From: Gloeobacter morelensis MG652769
GTDB lineage: Bacteria > Cyanobacteriota > Cyanobacteriia > Gloeobacterales > Gloeobacteraceae
DNA: 64,000 nt
Assembly: GCF_021018745.1 (NCBI RefSeq)
Contig: NZ_CP063845.1
Location: forward strand, 682,001-746,000
Direction: 5' to 3'
Both the position numbers and the translations under genes were made by a program. The notes below the pieces were generated by a model. That model was not told the DNA's origin and did no database searches. It worked only from the letters and a program-made list of their open reading frames with translations. The first letter of the stretch is position 1; every line of letters starts with the position of its first letter. This document shows, piece by piece, positions 1-9,093 of the stretch.

Positions 1-1
1 C

Positions 2-526
2 GACGGCGGGGTCGAGGGCGATTCGGCCGTCCAAAAGATCGCCCTGAGCGCTCCGAGTCTCACCTGGAGCCTGGTACCCAACCGCGTCACGGCGGCAGGC
101 GGCGTCACCGTCCGCGATCTGGCCCGGCAAATCCGGCTGGTGGCACCGCGGGCGGTCTGGCAGGTCGATCAAAACCGCGTCGTCGCCACGGCTGAGGGCA
201 ACCGGCCGGTCACCGCCGAGCAACCGGCCAACGCCGCCCGCCTCCAGGCGCGTCAGATGATCTGGGATGTGCCCGGGCGAACCCTCACCGGCAATGGCCA
301 GGTGCAGGCTGAAATGGGCAGGCCCGTCCAGCTGTTCGACGCCGCCCGGGCCACCTACCGCATTGCCGACAACGTGCTGGTGGCCAGCGACGGGCGCTAC
401 CGCAAGCCGGGCGAGAATACCAGTGTCGAAGGCCCCGTGCTCGAGGCCGACTTCGGACGCAACACCGTGCGCGCCAGCGGCGGCCGGGTGGTGACACGCA
501 TCCTGCCCGCAGTGATTCAAAAGTGA
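2..526 (+). CDS. LptC/OstA-like LPS export protein, C-terminal fragment
   Basis: The reading frame is open from the window edge to a TGA at 524-526, so the N-terminus lies outside. The visible ~174 residues are built of short beta-rich repeats (patterns such as [20 protein letters not shown] and [18 protein letters not shown]) typical of the LptC/LptA/OstA periplasmic fold. In cyanobacteria this fold hands lipopolysaccharide from the inner-membrane LptBFG exporter towards the outer membrane. The stop overlaps the ATG of trpD (TGATG), suggesting translational coupling, although the two functions are unrelated. The assignment rests on repeat pattern only; other OstA-like periplasmic proteins are possible. 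Confidence 0.6.
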   Translation, partial: DGGVEGDSAVQKIALSAPSLTWSLVPNRVTAAGGVTVRDLARQIRLVAPRAVWQVDQNRVVATAEGNRPVTAEQPANAARLQARQMIWDVPGRTLTGNGQVQAEMGRPVQLFDAARATYRIADNVLVASDGRYRKPGENTSVEGPVLEADFGRNTVRASGGRVVTRILPAVIQK

Positions 527-1551
527 TGAACGAAAAACATTTGCAGTCGTTGCTAATTTCTCGCCTGGGCGGCGCGGCGCTCTCGGAGGAAGCGGCCCGG
601 GAACTGATGGAAGCGTGGCTGGCAGGGGAGGTGCCTGCCGCTCTCTCCGGTGCTCTGCTGGTGGCGATTGCGCCTTTGGCGATCACTGCAGGCGAACTGG
701 CGGCGATGGCCAAGACGCTGCAAGAAGCTGCGGGCGCTGCCCCCACCGGGCTGCCGGTGCTGCTCGACACCTGCGGTACCGGCGGGGATGGGCTGGGAAC
801 ATTTAATATCTCGACGGCGGTCGCCTTTGTAGCGGCGGCCTGTGGGGTACCGGTGGCCAAGCACGGTGCTCGCTCCGCCTCTAGCCGGGTCGGCTCCGCC
901 GATGTGCTGGAGCGCCTGGGAGTGCGCCTCAGCCAGGAGCGCGCGCGCGTGCGCGCCGCCCTCGACGCGGTGGGGATCACCTTTTTGTTCGCCCCGGGCT
1001 GGCACCCGGCCTTAAAAGCCGTGGCACCCGTGCGCCGCGAACTGGGCATCCGCACCGTGTTTAATTTGCTCGGTCCGCTGGTCAACCCGCTGGTGCCCAC
1101 CGCCCAGGTGCTCGGGGTCTACCATCCGCATCTGGTTGTACCGATGGCCGAAGCCCTGGAACAGTTGGGCCGCGAGCGTTTTCTAGTCGTCCACGGCAGC
1201 GGGGGGCTTGACGAGTGCTCGCTTGCGGGACCAACCACGGCAGCGGGAAATCTGAGTGGTCCCCTCTGCGAATCGCACCTGCACCCCGAAGAATTTGGCC
1301 TCGCCGCCGCCCCCCTAGAAGCGCTCGTCGGTGGGGACGTAGCGCAGAACGCCGACATCCTGCGCCGGGTGCTCCAGGGCAAAGGCAGCCGCGCCCAGCG
1401 CGACGTAGTCATCCTCAACACCGCCGCTGCCCTGGTGGCCGCCGGTGCAGTAGCAGGCTGGATGGCCGGGGTCACCCTGGCGCGCGACTGCCTGGCGGAC
1501 GGGGTTCCCTGGACCAAGTGCGAGGCGCTCATCCGCTTCGGCAATGCCTGA
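526..1551 (+). CDS. trpD: Anthranilate phosphoribosyltransferase
   Basis: Catalyses transfer of phosphoribose from PRPP to anthranilate, the second committed step of tryptophan synthesis, in the cytosol. The glycine-rich PRPP site [17 protein letters not shown] and the [18 protein letters not shown] segment are intact, and the length (about 341 residues) is normal for TrpD. A GTG three bases upstream (523) is in frame, but the ATG at 526 overlaps the stop of the upstream gene and is preferred. trpB lies 37 kb away on the other strand, so trp genes are dispersed here, as is common in cyanobacteria. Confidence 0.95.
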   Translation: MNEKHLQSLLISRLGGAALSEEAARELMEAWLAGEVPAALSGALLVAIAPLAITAGELAAMAKTLQEAAGAAPTGLPVLLDTCGTGGDGLGTFNISTAVAFVAAACGVPVAKHGARSASSRVGSADVLERLGVRLSQERARVRAALDAVGITFLFAPGWHPALKAVAPVRRELGIRTVFNLLGPLVNPLVPTAQVLGVYHPHLVVPMAEALEQLGRERFLVVHGSGGLDECSLAGPTTAAGNLSGPLCESHLHPEEFGLAAAPLEALVGGDVAQNADILRRVLQGKGSRAQRDVVILNTAAALVAAGAVAGWMAGVTLARDCLADGVPWTKCEALIRFGNA

Positions 1552-1604
1552 AGGCTCAGCCGGTGCGCCGCAAAATGACTCGCCCCTTGGTCAGCGCCAG
1601 CCCG

Positions 1605-2315
1605 TCAGGGTTGGTCCGGATCGACGCCGAGGGCGCGCAGGCGCTCCGTCAGGGCTGCTGCCCGCCGCTCCGCCAGCTCTGCCCGCCGTTCGGCTTGCTC
1701 GGCACGTAGTTGTTCTTGCTTCAGCCTGGCTGCGAGTTCTGCGGGGATAAGCAGTTTGTCTCCTGTGTCGAGGCGATAGAAGCCGATCAGGGCACCTTCG
1801 ACGACCAGCTGCAGGCCGAGCGGCTCGCTGGTGCCGTCAGCAATGGGTACGTAGCGACTGATTGTTTCACTCTCCTCTTCGAAGCTCCGCAGTCTGTAAC
1901 CCTGCAACTGCTCGGCTATCCACTCGCCCTTCGGGTCGAACAGCCAGTATTCTTGAACCCCCAGTCCGGCGTAGAGCGTTTTTTTCTCCCCCTGGTCTTT
2001 GCTCTGGGTGTGCTTGGAGGTGATTTCGAAGATGACAGAGGGTACCTGTCCTTCTTCCCAGGTCTTGTAATTGTCGCGTCCGCCGGGCTCGACACCGAAG
2101 ATGACCATGACATCGGGGGCAACGCGCAGGGTCGGAAAGTCCGGCGCGTAGTACAGGAACTGGTTGGCGAGGACGGTGGCCCGGGTGCCTTCGAGGTACT
2201 GCTTGAGGACTTCGAGGGTGATCAAGATGGCGTAGACATGGAGAAAGGTCTCAGCCACAGGCAGTCCATCTCCACTGGGGTAGGTGTGTGTTTTGAGAGT
2301 GCCTGTCATGGGCAA
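1605..2315 (-). CDS. Uma2 family (DUF820) putative nuclease with coiled-coil tail
   Basis: A 236-residue protein with the Uma2/DUF820 core: PDVMVIFGVEP, the acidic-lysine signature VIFEITSKHTQSKD, then GVQEYWLFDP. These match the PD-(D/E)XK restriction-like fold. The last ~40 residues are a charged heptad-like tail (EQLRAEQAERRAELAERRAA) that probably forms a coiled coil. The family is greatly expanded in cyanobacteria and its biological role is unsettled. Two more members occur in this window (12904-13452 and 26163-26972), the latter with a similar tail. It is a stand-alone gene facing trpD. Confidence 0.85.
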   Translation of the reverse strand: MPMTGTLKTHTYPSGDGLPVAETFLHVYAILITLEVLKQYLEGTRATVLANQFLYYAPDFPTLRVAPDVMVIFGVEPGGRDNYKTWEEGQVPSVIFEITSKHTQSKDQGEKKTLYAGLGVQEYWLFDPKGEWIAEQLQGYRLRSFEEESETISRYVPIADGTSEPLGLQLVVEGALIGFYRLDTGDKLLIPAELAARLKQEQLRAEQAERRAELAERRAAALTERLRALGVDPDQP

Positions 2316-2432
2316 GGCTTGGGTAGAATGACCTGTGTTGTCTATTGTCCTGTGTTGGACTTCAACCGGCTAGTTCGTGCGCTCCGGGTGTTCGGCCGGG
2401 ACTACGCGCTCGTCCTGTAGCGAAGGGCTTCT

Positions 2433-2473
2433 AAAAAAACAAAGAAAGAGGCTGCGCCGAAGCGGACGCAGCC
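2433..2473 (-). terminator. Intrinsic terminator reading on the minus strand
   Basis: GGCTGCG at 2450-2456 pairs with CGCAGCC at 2467-2473, and CCG/CGG inside extends the stem to ten base pairs with one bulged base and a short loop. On the minus strand it is followed by a T-rich run ending in seven Ts (2439-2433). No protein gene on the minus strand ends just upstream, so it most likely ends a non-coding transcript. Confidence 0.65.
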
Positions 2474-2720
2474 CGCTGGTATCCACACTGGTTGGATCGA
2501 CAGCCGCAGCCTTCGGGGGGTTCCTGGACCCGGCGCATCCCCAAGCCGGTGCCGGTATCGCCCGAAGGCTCATACCTGGACCCAAACCGCACCAAAGATA
2601 AGCAAAGCCTCGGGCAAAGTGATTGTCGATTCAGAAATTCTTTCGGCGCAGATCAAACCGTGGCGCGGCGCGCTGTCGGGGGACCGGGCTGGAAGTTGAG
2701 GGGAAGAGTCTAGTACCCTC
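2433..2720 (-). ncRNA. Candidate structured small RNA
   Basis: On the minus strand a perfect 10-bp inverted repeat (2508-2517 with 2561-2570, AGCCTTCGGG/CCCGAAGGCT) encloses a smaller 5-bp stem (2531-2535 with 2545-2549). Shorter complementary stretches lie outside it, and the intrinsic terminator at 2433-2473 follows. The 5' end is unknown; 2720 is only an outer guess. I looked for tmRNA, RNase P and SRP RNA signatures and did not find them. This is inference from structure plus a terminator without an associated gene. Confidence 0.35.
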
Positions 2721-2740
2721 TCAACGGCCGGAACGCTAAT

Positions 2741-3073
2741 ATGACCACAACCTTGAAGCGTAGGCGGAGGCAGTTCCAGATGGCCACAGCGACCCAAGCG
2801 ACCCGGGATCAGATCACGCAGTCGGTCGTCGTCGTTACCACCAAGGAGAGGCTAGATGTCAAAGCGGGGCCGGATGGTTTGCGGGTGAGCGTTGGCGGAC
2901 GCCAGGTGCGCAAAGGAGATCTGCTGGTGGCGGCGGATGGCCAGCTTCAGAAGATCGTCGGTTTTCGCCCGCGCAGCAGCAACGTGCGCGAGCTGTTCCA
3001 TACCCGCCGCGCCAACTCCTGGGATGTGGCCTGCTACTTACTCATCGAGCGGCGCTGGCCCATTGCCATCTAA
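2741..3073 (+). CDS. Small protein of unknown function
   Basis: A 110-residue frame; an internal ATG at 2780 (MATATQATRD...) gives a 97-residue alternative whose start fits better because the first 13 residues are simply basic. The middle reads like a small beta-rich domain (VDV-type strands, GGRQVRKGDLLVAADGQLQKIVGF), the end contains NSWDVACYLLIERRWPI. No family was recognised. It stands alone between a candidate non-coding RNA and a convergent DUF1995 gene, and its third-position GC resembles its neighbours, which supports it being real. Confidence 0.55.
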   Translation: MTTTLKRRRRQFQMATATQATRDQITQSVVVVTTKERLDVKAGPDGLRVSVGGRQVRKGDLLVAADGQLQKIVGFRPRSSNVRELFHTRRANSWDVACYLLIERRWPIAI

Positions 3074-3125
3074 GCCCCCACATATCTAGCGCCCTTGATT
3101 TTAAACGAGTATATCCATATCGCAT

Positions 3126-3803
3126 TTATTGGCCAAGGGCGCGCAGGAAGCGGCGCAGGCCGTCGAGCAGGGCCTCGCCTTTTTTGGGATAGAGGGCGCG
3201 GTCGATCTCTTCGCCCAGCGGGCGCGTGTCGAATTCAGCCACTTTGGTATAGTCACCTTCCTGGGTCTCGCGCCAGAGTTGCCACGGCTTCGGGTGCGCC
3301 CGGTAAAGGCTGCCCCCTTCAAAAGGCTGGATGGCATAGGCCATCTCAAAAGTCGACAAAAACCGTTCGCGCAGCTGCCTGCCCGCCAGGCCGATGCCCA
3401 CCGCCCCCGCCTCCTGCAGGCGCGAATTGAGCAAAATGAAAGGCTTGCCCGCCATGCGATCGGCGAGGGTTTCGACCGTCTCGACTTCGATAGCACTCGG
3501 CTCGACGACGAGCACGGCACGATGCTCGCCGCCGCGCAACTTCAGCTCGCTGAGACCCCGAAGGTCGTAGCCCACGCTTCCCAGGCGGCGGCGGGCCAGG
3601 GCCGCCGCGCCCGGATCGGGAAAGGCCGCCGCCCAACCGGATTCACCCAGGGCGGGAGCCAGTCCCTGTACCAGGGAGAGCACATCGAGGCCGGGCACTT
3701 TGATGTCGATTTGGGCGCGGGTTTTACCGCTTTCGAAGGTGGCTGCGAGTGCCTGGGAGCACTGCGCAAGGGTCTCATCGAGGGTGCGGGGCAGTTCGCT
3801 CAT
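3126..3803 (-). CDS. DUF1995 (LPA3-like) protein
   Basis: 225 residues from the ATG that overlaps the ispD stop (ATGA-type overlap at 3800-3803). A longer in-frame extension exists but would run back through ispD. It carries the DUF1995 pattern: an N-terminal helical part, LVVEPSAIEVETVE, KPFILLNSRLQ, RFLSTFEMAYAIQPFEGGSL and a closing VAEFDTRPLGEEIDRAL. DUF1995 proteins occur in cyanobacteria and plastids; the plant member LPA3 helps photosystem II assembly. It is third in the hpt-ispD-DUF1995 run. Confidence 0.8.
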   Translation of the reverse strand: MSELPRTLDETLAQCSQALAATFESGKTRAQIDIKVPGLDVLSLVQGLAPALGESGWAAAFPDPGAAALARRRLGSVGYDLRGLSELKLRGGEHRAVLVVEPSAIEVETVETLADRMAGKPFILLNSRLQEAGAVGIGLAGRQLRERFLSTFEMAYAIQPFEGGSLYRAHPKPWQLWRETQEGDYTKVAEFDTRPLGEEIDRALYPKKGEALLDGLRRFLRALGQ

Positions 3804-4501
3804 GGGCTGGGATCCTGGCGCAGCTGTGTTTTCAAGATAGCCTCGGCCACGAACAGATCTGCAGGCGTGGTGATCTTGAGATTGGTTTCCTCGCCGGGGA
3901 CGACCTGCACCGGCTCGCCGCGCAGTTCGCACAGCGCCGCGTCGTCGGTGACGGCGACCGCCTGGGCCGCGGCCCAGGCGTGGGCGACCTTCAGCGTCCC
4001 GACATTGCCGCCCTGGGGCGTCTGGGCCGCCCAGAGCCGCTCGCGGGCAATGGTCTTCTCTACCCGATGGCTGTGGGGATAGACCTGTTTGATGGTGTCC
4101 TTGACCGGCACAGCGGCGACGATGGCCGGAATTTCAGCGAGTGCGGCGCCACAGCGCTCAAAAAGGGCCGGGCTCGCCAGGCAGCGCGCCCCGTCGTGGA
4201 TGAGTACCTGCTGCGCGTCTGCAGGAAGCGCCAGCAGCCCCCGGTAGACCGACTGCTGACGGGTCTCGCCCCCTTCGATCCACTGCACGGGCACCCGCAG
4301 ACCCAGCTTCTCCACCAATAACCGGATCGCTTCTTCGTCTATCGGCTGGCCGATGATGCCTATCCAGCCGGTTGAAGGGGCTTTTGCCGCTGCTGCGAGC
4401 GTCCAGGCCAGAAGCGGCCGACCCAACAGCGGCAAGAGCAGCTTGTTGACGTCTGCGCCCATGCGGCTGCCGCGCCCGGCGGCGGGAATCAAAAGGTGCA
4501 T
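3800..4501 (-). CDS. ispD: 2-C-methyl-D-erythritol 4-phosphate cytidylyltransferase
   Basis: Forms CDP-methylerythritol from MEP and CTP in the non-mevalonate isoprenoid pathway. The nucleotide-binding opening LLIPAAGRGSRMGADVNKLL is present, followed by LIHDGARCLAS and VPVKDTIKQV, all diagnostic for IspD. The chosen ATG at 4501 starts right at the catalytic loop and gives 233 residues, the usual size; the frame's longer N-terminal extension would lie inside hpt. It overlaps hpt by 13 bases and the following DUF1995 gene by 4, so the three are probably co-transcribed. Confidence 0.92.
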   Translation of the reverse strand: MHLLIPAAGRGSRMGADVNKLLLPLLGRPLLAWTLAAAAKAPSTGWIGIIGQPIDEEAIRLLVEKLGLRVPVQWIEGGETRQQSVYRGLLALPADAQQVLIHDGARCLASPALFERCGAALAEIPAIVAAVPVKDTIKQVYPHSHRVEKTIARERLWAAQTPQGGNVGTLKVAHAWAAAQAVAVTDDAALCELRGEPVQVVPGEETNLKITTPADLFVAEAILKTQLRQDPSP

Positions 4502-5022
4502 TCTTCCAGTTCGCCTACGTAGGGCAACTCGCGGTAGCGCTCGGCCAGATCCATGCCGTAACCGATGACAAAGCGGTCCGCAATCGTAAAACCCCGAAAA
4601 TGGACCTCCACCGGCGCCACGCGGCGCGAAGGCTTGTCCAGCAGCGCGCAGATCTGCAGCGAGGCTGGGCCACAACCTTTGAGGGTGGCCAGGATCTGGC
4701 TTGCAGTCCTGCCGGTGTCGACAATATCTTCGAGCAACAGCAGATGATGACCGCTCAAAAAGGCCGTCTCCGGAATGTCCAGCTCCAGGCCGCCCGAAAC
4801 AGTCCCCTCGCGATAACTGCTTGCGCGCAAAAATTCGACCCGCAAAGGCACCGTCACCCGCCGCAACAGATCGGAACTGAAGACAAAGGCTCCCTTGAGC
4901 ACCGGCAAAACCACCAGCGGATACGAAATTGATACTAGAGGAGCGTAGTGGGCGCTGATCTGGCCCGCCAACAGCTGGACCTGTCTAGCTATCTCTTCTT
5001 CGGAGTACAAAATTTTGACCAC
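4489..5022 (-). CDS. hpt: Hypoxanthine phosphoribosyltransferase
   Basis: Purine salvage enzyme converting hypoxanthine or guanine plus PRPP to IMP or GMP. The PRPP-binding signature LLLEDIVDTGRTA is perfect, with LPVLKGAFVF upstream and IADRFVIGYGMDLAERYRELP at the purine-binding C-terminus. The length of 177 residues is standard. It is the first gene of a tight minus-strand run (hpt-ispD-DUF1995). Confidence 0.92.
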   Translation of the reverse strand: MVKILYSEEEIARQVQLLAGQISAHYAPLVSISYPLVVLPVLKGAFVFSSDLLRRVTVPLRVEFLRASSYREGTVSGGLELDIPETAFLSGHHLLLLEDIVDTGRTASQILATLKGCGPASLQICALLDKPSRRVAPVEVHFRGFTIADRFVIGYGMDLAERYRELPYVGELEECTF

Positions 5023-5177
5023 GGGGCGGCCTTGAGCGCAAGCCTTCTTACTTTACAGCAGCCCGTCCTTTGGCAGATCTGCCGTGTCTGAGAGAAGATC
5101 TGCGTCCCAGGATACGAAAAACTGGTCAACCCCATCGCAACTGAGGTAAAGTTTATTTAAGGAATGATGTGGAGAGT

Positions 5178-5210
5178 GCTGCGGGATCCTCCTGACCCCG
5201 CAGTTTTTTT
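5178..5210 (+). terminator. Intrinsic terminator reading on the plus strand
   Basis: CTGCGGG (5179-5185) pairs with CCCGCAG (5197-5203) and seven Ts follow (5204-5210). No plus-strand gene lies between the divergent hpt start (5022) and this hairpin, and the T run overlaps the last codons of the minus-strand gene that ends at 5209. It may end a short transcript starting near 5150 (a TAAAGT box lies at about 5148) or block antisense transcription into the next gene. Confidence 0.5.
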
Positions 5211-6477
5211 ATGCCCCGGTGCGCGGATCTTCGAGGGAGCGAAAGCGCGGATCGTCCAGTTCATAGTCGCGCTGCTCCAGGGTCGATTGCTCGGTAGTGT
5301 AAATGATGTCCTCTTTGCCGAGTACTTTTTGGGCGGCGAAACTTTGGGCGAACGCCAGTTTGCGGCGCAACTCGGCGTTCGCCTCGCGCAGGTGGCGAGC
5401 GAAGCCCGAGCGGCTGCGGTTGCGGCTTTCGACACCCCGGTTGAGCCAGGCAATGACGGCGGCGCGCACCGCCGGTACGAGCAAAAAGAGCGTGCCGTAG
5501 ACAACCAGCACCGGCGCCAAAGCGGCGAAGAAGCTCAGATCCGGCGGCAGATTGGTCGATTGCAAAAGAAAGTACAAAAACCAGGCACCCACAAAGTTGG
5601 CGACCCCGAGCGCACCGGCGAGCACCAGTTTACCGCCGGGCGCTTTGCTAAATTGCCAGCGCTTCTCCTGCAGAAAACCCGGCAACGTGGCGGCCGGCCG
5701 GCGCTCCTCGGCCTGCACCTGCAGCTGCGGAAAGCGGTAGACAATCTCGCCTTGCTCGCTCACCTCGGGCACGCCGTCGTACTTGACCAGGGCCGGCAAG
5801 ACAAAGTCTTCGCTGTCGACGCGGGCCGCTTCGAGATAGGGAGCCAACTGCTCGGCCACCACCACGCCCCGGTTGGCCTGGATAACCCCCGCCACCGTCC
5901 GCCACCGCCGCGACTCGAGATCCGCGTTCGGGTTGCCGTCGCCGAACAAAAACGAATAGACGCTCTCCAGAAAACCCATGTCCTTGGGATCTTTGAGTCG
6001 GCGCTCGTCGTAATAGCCGTAGGGGGGCCAGTAGAAGATGTAGAAAAAATCGCCCCAAAAGAAATTGGGCACGCCGCCACCGCCGCCCCGGCTTTCGCCC
6101 TCGCCGCCGCCGTCGCCGTCGCGGCTCGACAACACGACGTAGATGCCGATGGCAATGAGCACCAGCGACAAAACCAACAAGATCCCAAAAGAGATCCGCA
6201 CCAGATAGAAGGCCACCTGCCAGGCTTTTTTGAGCAGAGCTTTGAGTCTGGCGTTGCGATCCTTGCGCAGCAACCGGTCGCGCACGTCCGCTTCGAAAGC
6301 GTAAACAATCTCGCCGGTGTTGGAGACCTGCAGGTGCCCATCGCCATCCTGGGCGAGGCTGTTGAGTTCTTGCTGAACGGTAGTCAGTTCCAGGCCGCTG
6401 CGGGTCGCCACATCGCCGACGGTGGCCCGGTAGTTCAGCGTCTCAACCGCACCGAGAATCTGTTCGCGCCGCTCCAT
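5209..6477 (-). CDS. Conserved cyanobacterial/plastid membrane protein (At5g03900-like)
   Basis: 422 residues. The N-terminus (about 1-65) resembles a winged-helix-like module (VGDVATRSGLELTTVQQELNSL...GEIVYAFE), and a similar short motif recurs near the middle (VSEQGEIVYRFPQL). Between them are a transmembrane helix (GILLVLSLVLIAIGIYVVL) and an aromatic, glycine-rich linker containing FFYIFYWPPYGYYDE. Two further hydrophobic helices follow (about 285-335). This layout matches an uncharacterised membrane protein shared by cyanobacteria and chloroplasts; the function is unknown. Naming by memory of architecture, so moderate confidence in the family, high in the gene. Confidence 0.75.
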   Translation of the reverse strand: MERREQILGAVETLNYRATVGDVATRSGLELTTVQQELNSLAQDGDGHLQVSNTGEIVYAFEADVRDRLLRKDRNARLKALLKKAWQVAFYLVRISFGILLVLSLVLIAIGIYVVLSSRDGDGGGEGESRGGGGGVPNFFWGDFFYIFYWPPYGYYDERRLKDPKDMGFLESVYSFLFGDGNPNADLESRRWRTVAGVIQANRGVVVAEQLAPYLEAARVDSEDFVLPALVKYDGVPEVSEQGEIVYRFPQLQVQAEERRPAATLPGFLQEKRWQFSKAPGGKLVLAGALGVANFVGAWFLYFLLQSTNLPPDLSFFAALAPVLVVYGTLFLLVPAVRAAVIAWLNRGVESRNRSRSGFARHLREANAELRRKLAFAQSFAAQKVLGKEDIIYTTEQSTLEQRDYELDDPRFRSLEDPRTGA

Positions 6478-6542
6478 GAGAGGAATCCCCCAGGGTTTAC
6501 TTCCATGATAGGAGCGGCTCGGGCAAGTCGCCGGGCAGCAAT

Positions 6543-9056
6543 TTACGGGGATGGGAGCCGGCTTTCGAGCACTTCCAGACGGCTTTTCAGCGAGCGGTTC
6601 TCCTCCTGAAGGCTTTCGAGCGCTTCGCGCAGTTGTTTCAGTTCCCTGTCCTGGCCGACTTGCGAGCGGATCGATTCGACGCTCTCCAGGGCAGAGCGCC
6701 GGAGGCGGCCGTCGGGATCTTCGCGGGCGATTTGCTCCAGTAGCGGCAGGGCCTTGGGCGATTTGAGCGAACCCAAAGCGGCAATCACCGCCCGCCGAGT
6801 TGAAAACTGGGCTTCCTGGGCGACCTGGGCAAGGGCATCGAGAACCTTTTGATTTTCTCCCCCTTCGCCCGCGCTGCCCAGAGCACGGATCGCCGCCAGG
6901 CGCAGCGCCTGGGGAGTACCCCGGCGGGTGCGCTCCAGGATCGCTTCGAGGGCCGCGGGGTCGTCCTTCAGTTCGGCCAGGCCCGCGAGGGCGGCACTTC
7001 CCACCATGTCGTTCCAGGAGGGACGCGAGGCGAGTACCTGGGTGAGCAACGCCCGCGAATCGGCGTGTTTGGCTTTGCCTACGGCTCTGGCCGCCTCGGC
7101 ACTCACCGTGTAGCTCGGATCGGACAGGCAGGGACGAATAGCCGCGAAGGTTTCGGGCGATTTGTCCTCGGCCAGGGCCTTGATGGCGGCGGCGCGCACC
7201 CGCAGGTCGCCACCGCCTGCCGCTTCGCGCAGCACGGCGTAGGCGTAGTCTTTTTTGGTCGAACCGAGAGCCTTGGCCGCCTCGGCGCGCAGTCCCCAGA
7301 ACTGGTTTTCGTCGAGCAAGACAGTGCCAAGCGCCCGGGCGATATCCGGGGTGAGCTGCTTGGCGAGGGCTTGGGCGGCGAAGATGCGGCCCATTAACTC
7401 AGGATCGACGGCAAGCTGGTTTTTGAGTAGTTCCGCGGGCACTTCCAATTCGACGGTTTTGAGCACAGGGTTGCCGGGATCGAAACTAAAATAGAGCGGT
7501 TTTTGCTCGAACGGAAAACAGAAGGTCTGTTCTTTTTGCCGGATACGCACAGGAATGCACTTCGGCGGTACGTCCGTCGCCCAGCCGAAACCGAGAGAGA
7601 TCGCCAGATCAAAAAGTCCGGTCTTTTCATCGACGGTCTGGGTCTGGCTCACCTCGACTTTGGCAAGCGAAGCCTCGCTGTCCCACTCGAAGCGCACTTT
7701 AAATTGCGGATGGCCGGCTTTGAAGACGTACTGCTCAAAGAGCGGCAACATGTTGCGGCCGCTAGCCGCCTCGACAGCCTGCAGCAGGTCGACCGTCTCG
7801 ACGGTGCGGTGGGCGTTGGCGCTCAAAAACGTTTGCATAGCCCGAAAGAAAGCGGCCTCTCCCAGGTAATGGCGCAGCATATGGTAGACGGTCGAAGCTT
7901 TTTCGTAGAGGTGCCGGTCGTAAAGCTCTATCGGTTCTTTATAAACGTTGGTGACGATAGGTCGGCGGTAGCGCTCGCTGTCCTCTTCAAAATAGGCCTG
8001 GGCGGTCTGATAGCGGTAGTAGGCGGCGTCCTGCGACCCATGTTCGTGCTCGCGCCACAGCGACTCGAAGTAAGTGGCCGCCCCTTCTTTAATCCAGGCG
8101 TGGGACCAGTGGCGGATTACCACCAGATCGCCGAACCACTGGTGCACCAGTTCGTGACAGACGAGATCTTCGGGCCAGCGGATCTCGCGGGCCGCCTGTT
8201 CGTCCAGTAGACAGCGGTCGGTCTGGGTGGTGGCGCCGGTGTTCTCCATGCCGCCGAAGATAAAATCGACCGCGCAGACTTGCGCGTAGCGGGCAAACGG
8301 ATAGCGCACGCCGAAGCGCTCCGAGAAAAAAGCGACCATGCTCGGGGTCTTGGCAAAGGTGCGGCGCGCCTCCTCCTCGCGGCCCGGGGTGACGTAGTAG
8401 GGGGTCGGGATGTCCTCCCACCGGTCTTGAATCTCGCTCAATTCCGCCACCACCAGAGTGATGAGGTAGCACGGGTGCACCTGTGCCTGGTGCCAGTGAT
8501 AAATTTTTGAGCCGTTGTACTCTTCAATGCGCATGAGCACGCCGTTGGAGACCGTCTGGTAGCGGGCCGGCACCTGCACGCGCACCTCGGAGGTGGCCAG
8601 TTGACCGGGGTAATCGAAACAGGGAAACCAGAAGCGCGAGTCTTCGTCCTCCCCCTGGGTCCAGACCTGCACAGGCTTGTCGGGATAATCGGCGTCTGGC
8701 CCGACAAAGTAGATGCCGCGCCGGGGTTTCTCCACCCGATAGTCGATAGCCAATTCCACCACCTGCCCCGCCGCCGCGGGCACGGCGGGGCGCACCCGCA
8801 GCACCGCACCGTCGTGGTCGAAGCCCGCCGGGTTGCCGTTGGTGCGCACGGCCTCTATTTGCAGCTCGACCGCATCAAGGCTGAAGACGCGCGTCTCATC
8901 GGCAACACACCGCAGACGGATGCAGCAGGTGCCGCTCACGCACTGCTTTTCAAGATCAATTGCCAGATCGAGGGCGATGTGCTCGACATTTCCGGGTCGA
9001 TCGGGGTTGTAGTGGGGCCGGGCACCGGGTAGGGCAAACTCTCGTCGGGTGGACAC
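6543..9056 (-). CDS. M1 family zinc aminopeptidase with HEAT repeats
   Basis: 837 residues. The M1 exopeptidase motif FGGMENTGATT and the zinc motif HELVHQWFGD with its downstream glutamate (KEGAATYFESLW) are intact, so it should remove N-terminal residues from peptides. After the catalytic and beta domains (to about residue 530) comes a string of HEAT-like helical repeats (ALGTVLLDENQFWGLRAEAA..., VRAAAIKALAEDKSPETF...) instead of the usual ERAP-type C-terminus, and a short coiled coil closes the protein (LREALESLQEENRSLKSRLE). No signal peptide was seen. The Eis-like gene ends 37 bases upstream, so co-transcription is likely. Confidence 0.9.
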   Translation of the reverse strand: MSTRREFALPGARPHYNPDRPGNVEHIALDLAIDLEKQCVSGTCCIRLRCVADETRVFSLDAVELQIEAVRTNGNPAGFDHDGAVLRVRPAVPAAAGQVVELAIDYRVEKPRRGIYFVGPDADYPDKPVQVWTQGEDEDSRFWFPCFDYPGQLATSEVRVQVPARYQTVSNGVLMRIEEYNGSKIYHWHQAQVHPCYLITLVVAELSEIQDRWEDIPTPYYVTPGREEEARRTFAKTPSMVAFFSERFGVRYPFARYAQVCAVDFIFGGMENTGATTQTDRCLLDEQAAREIRWPEDLVCHELVHQWFGDLVVIRHWSHAWIKEGAATYFESLWREHEHGSQDAAYYRYQTAQAYFEEDSERYRRPIVTNVYKEPIELYDRHLYEKASTVYHMLRHYLGEAAFFRAMQTFLSANAHRTVETVDLLQAVEAASGRNMLPLFEQYVFKAGHPQFKVRFEWDSEASLAKVEVSQTQTVDEKTGLFDLAISLGFGWATDVPPKCIPVRIRQKEQTFCFPFEQKPLYFSFDPGNPVLKTVELEVPAELLKNQLAVDPELMGRIFAAQALAKQLTPDIARALGTVLLDENQFWGLRAEAAKALGSTKKDYAYAVLREAAGGGDLRVRAAAIKALAEDKSPETFAAIRPCLSDPSYTVSAEAARAVGKAKHADSRALLTQVLASRPSWNDMVGSAALAGLAELKDDPAALEAILERTRRGTPQALRLAAIRALGSAGEGGENQKVLDALAQVAQEAQFSTRRAVIAALGSLKSPKALPLLEQIAREDPDGRLRRSALESVESIRSQVGQDRELKQLREALESLQEENRSLKSRLEVLESRLPSP

Positions 9057-9093
9057 GCGGCAGGACTCCGAATGCGAAGTCTATAGCTTAGCC

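Larger units (their letters stand above)
2316..2740. other. 425-bp intergenic region with structured RNA signals
   Basis: No convincing protein-coding frame was seen between the Uma2 gene and the next plus-strand gene. The stretch carries a strong intrinsic terminator that reads on the minus strand (2433-2473) and nested inverted repeats (2508-2570), described separately as a possible non-coding RNA. Short frames in this stretch lack family motifs and overlap the repeats. Confidence 0.6.

Noticed and set aside
5164-6609. A 481-codon plus-strand frame
   Set aside because: It runs antisense to the membrane protein at 5209-6477, which has clear helices and family features.
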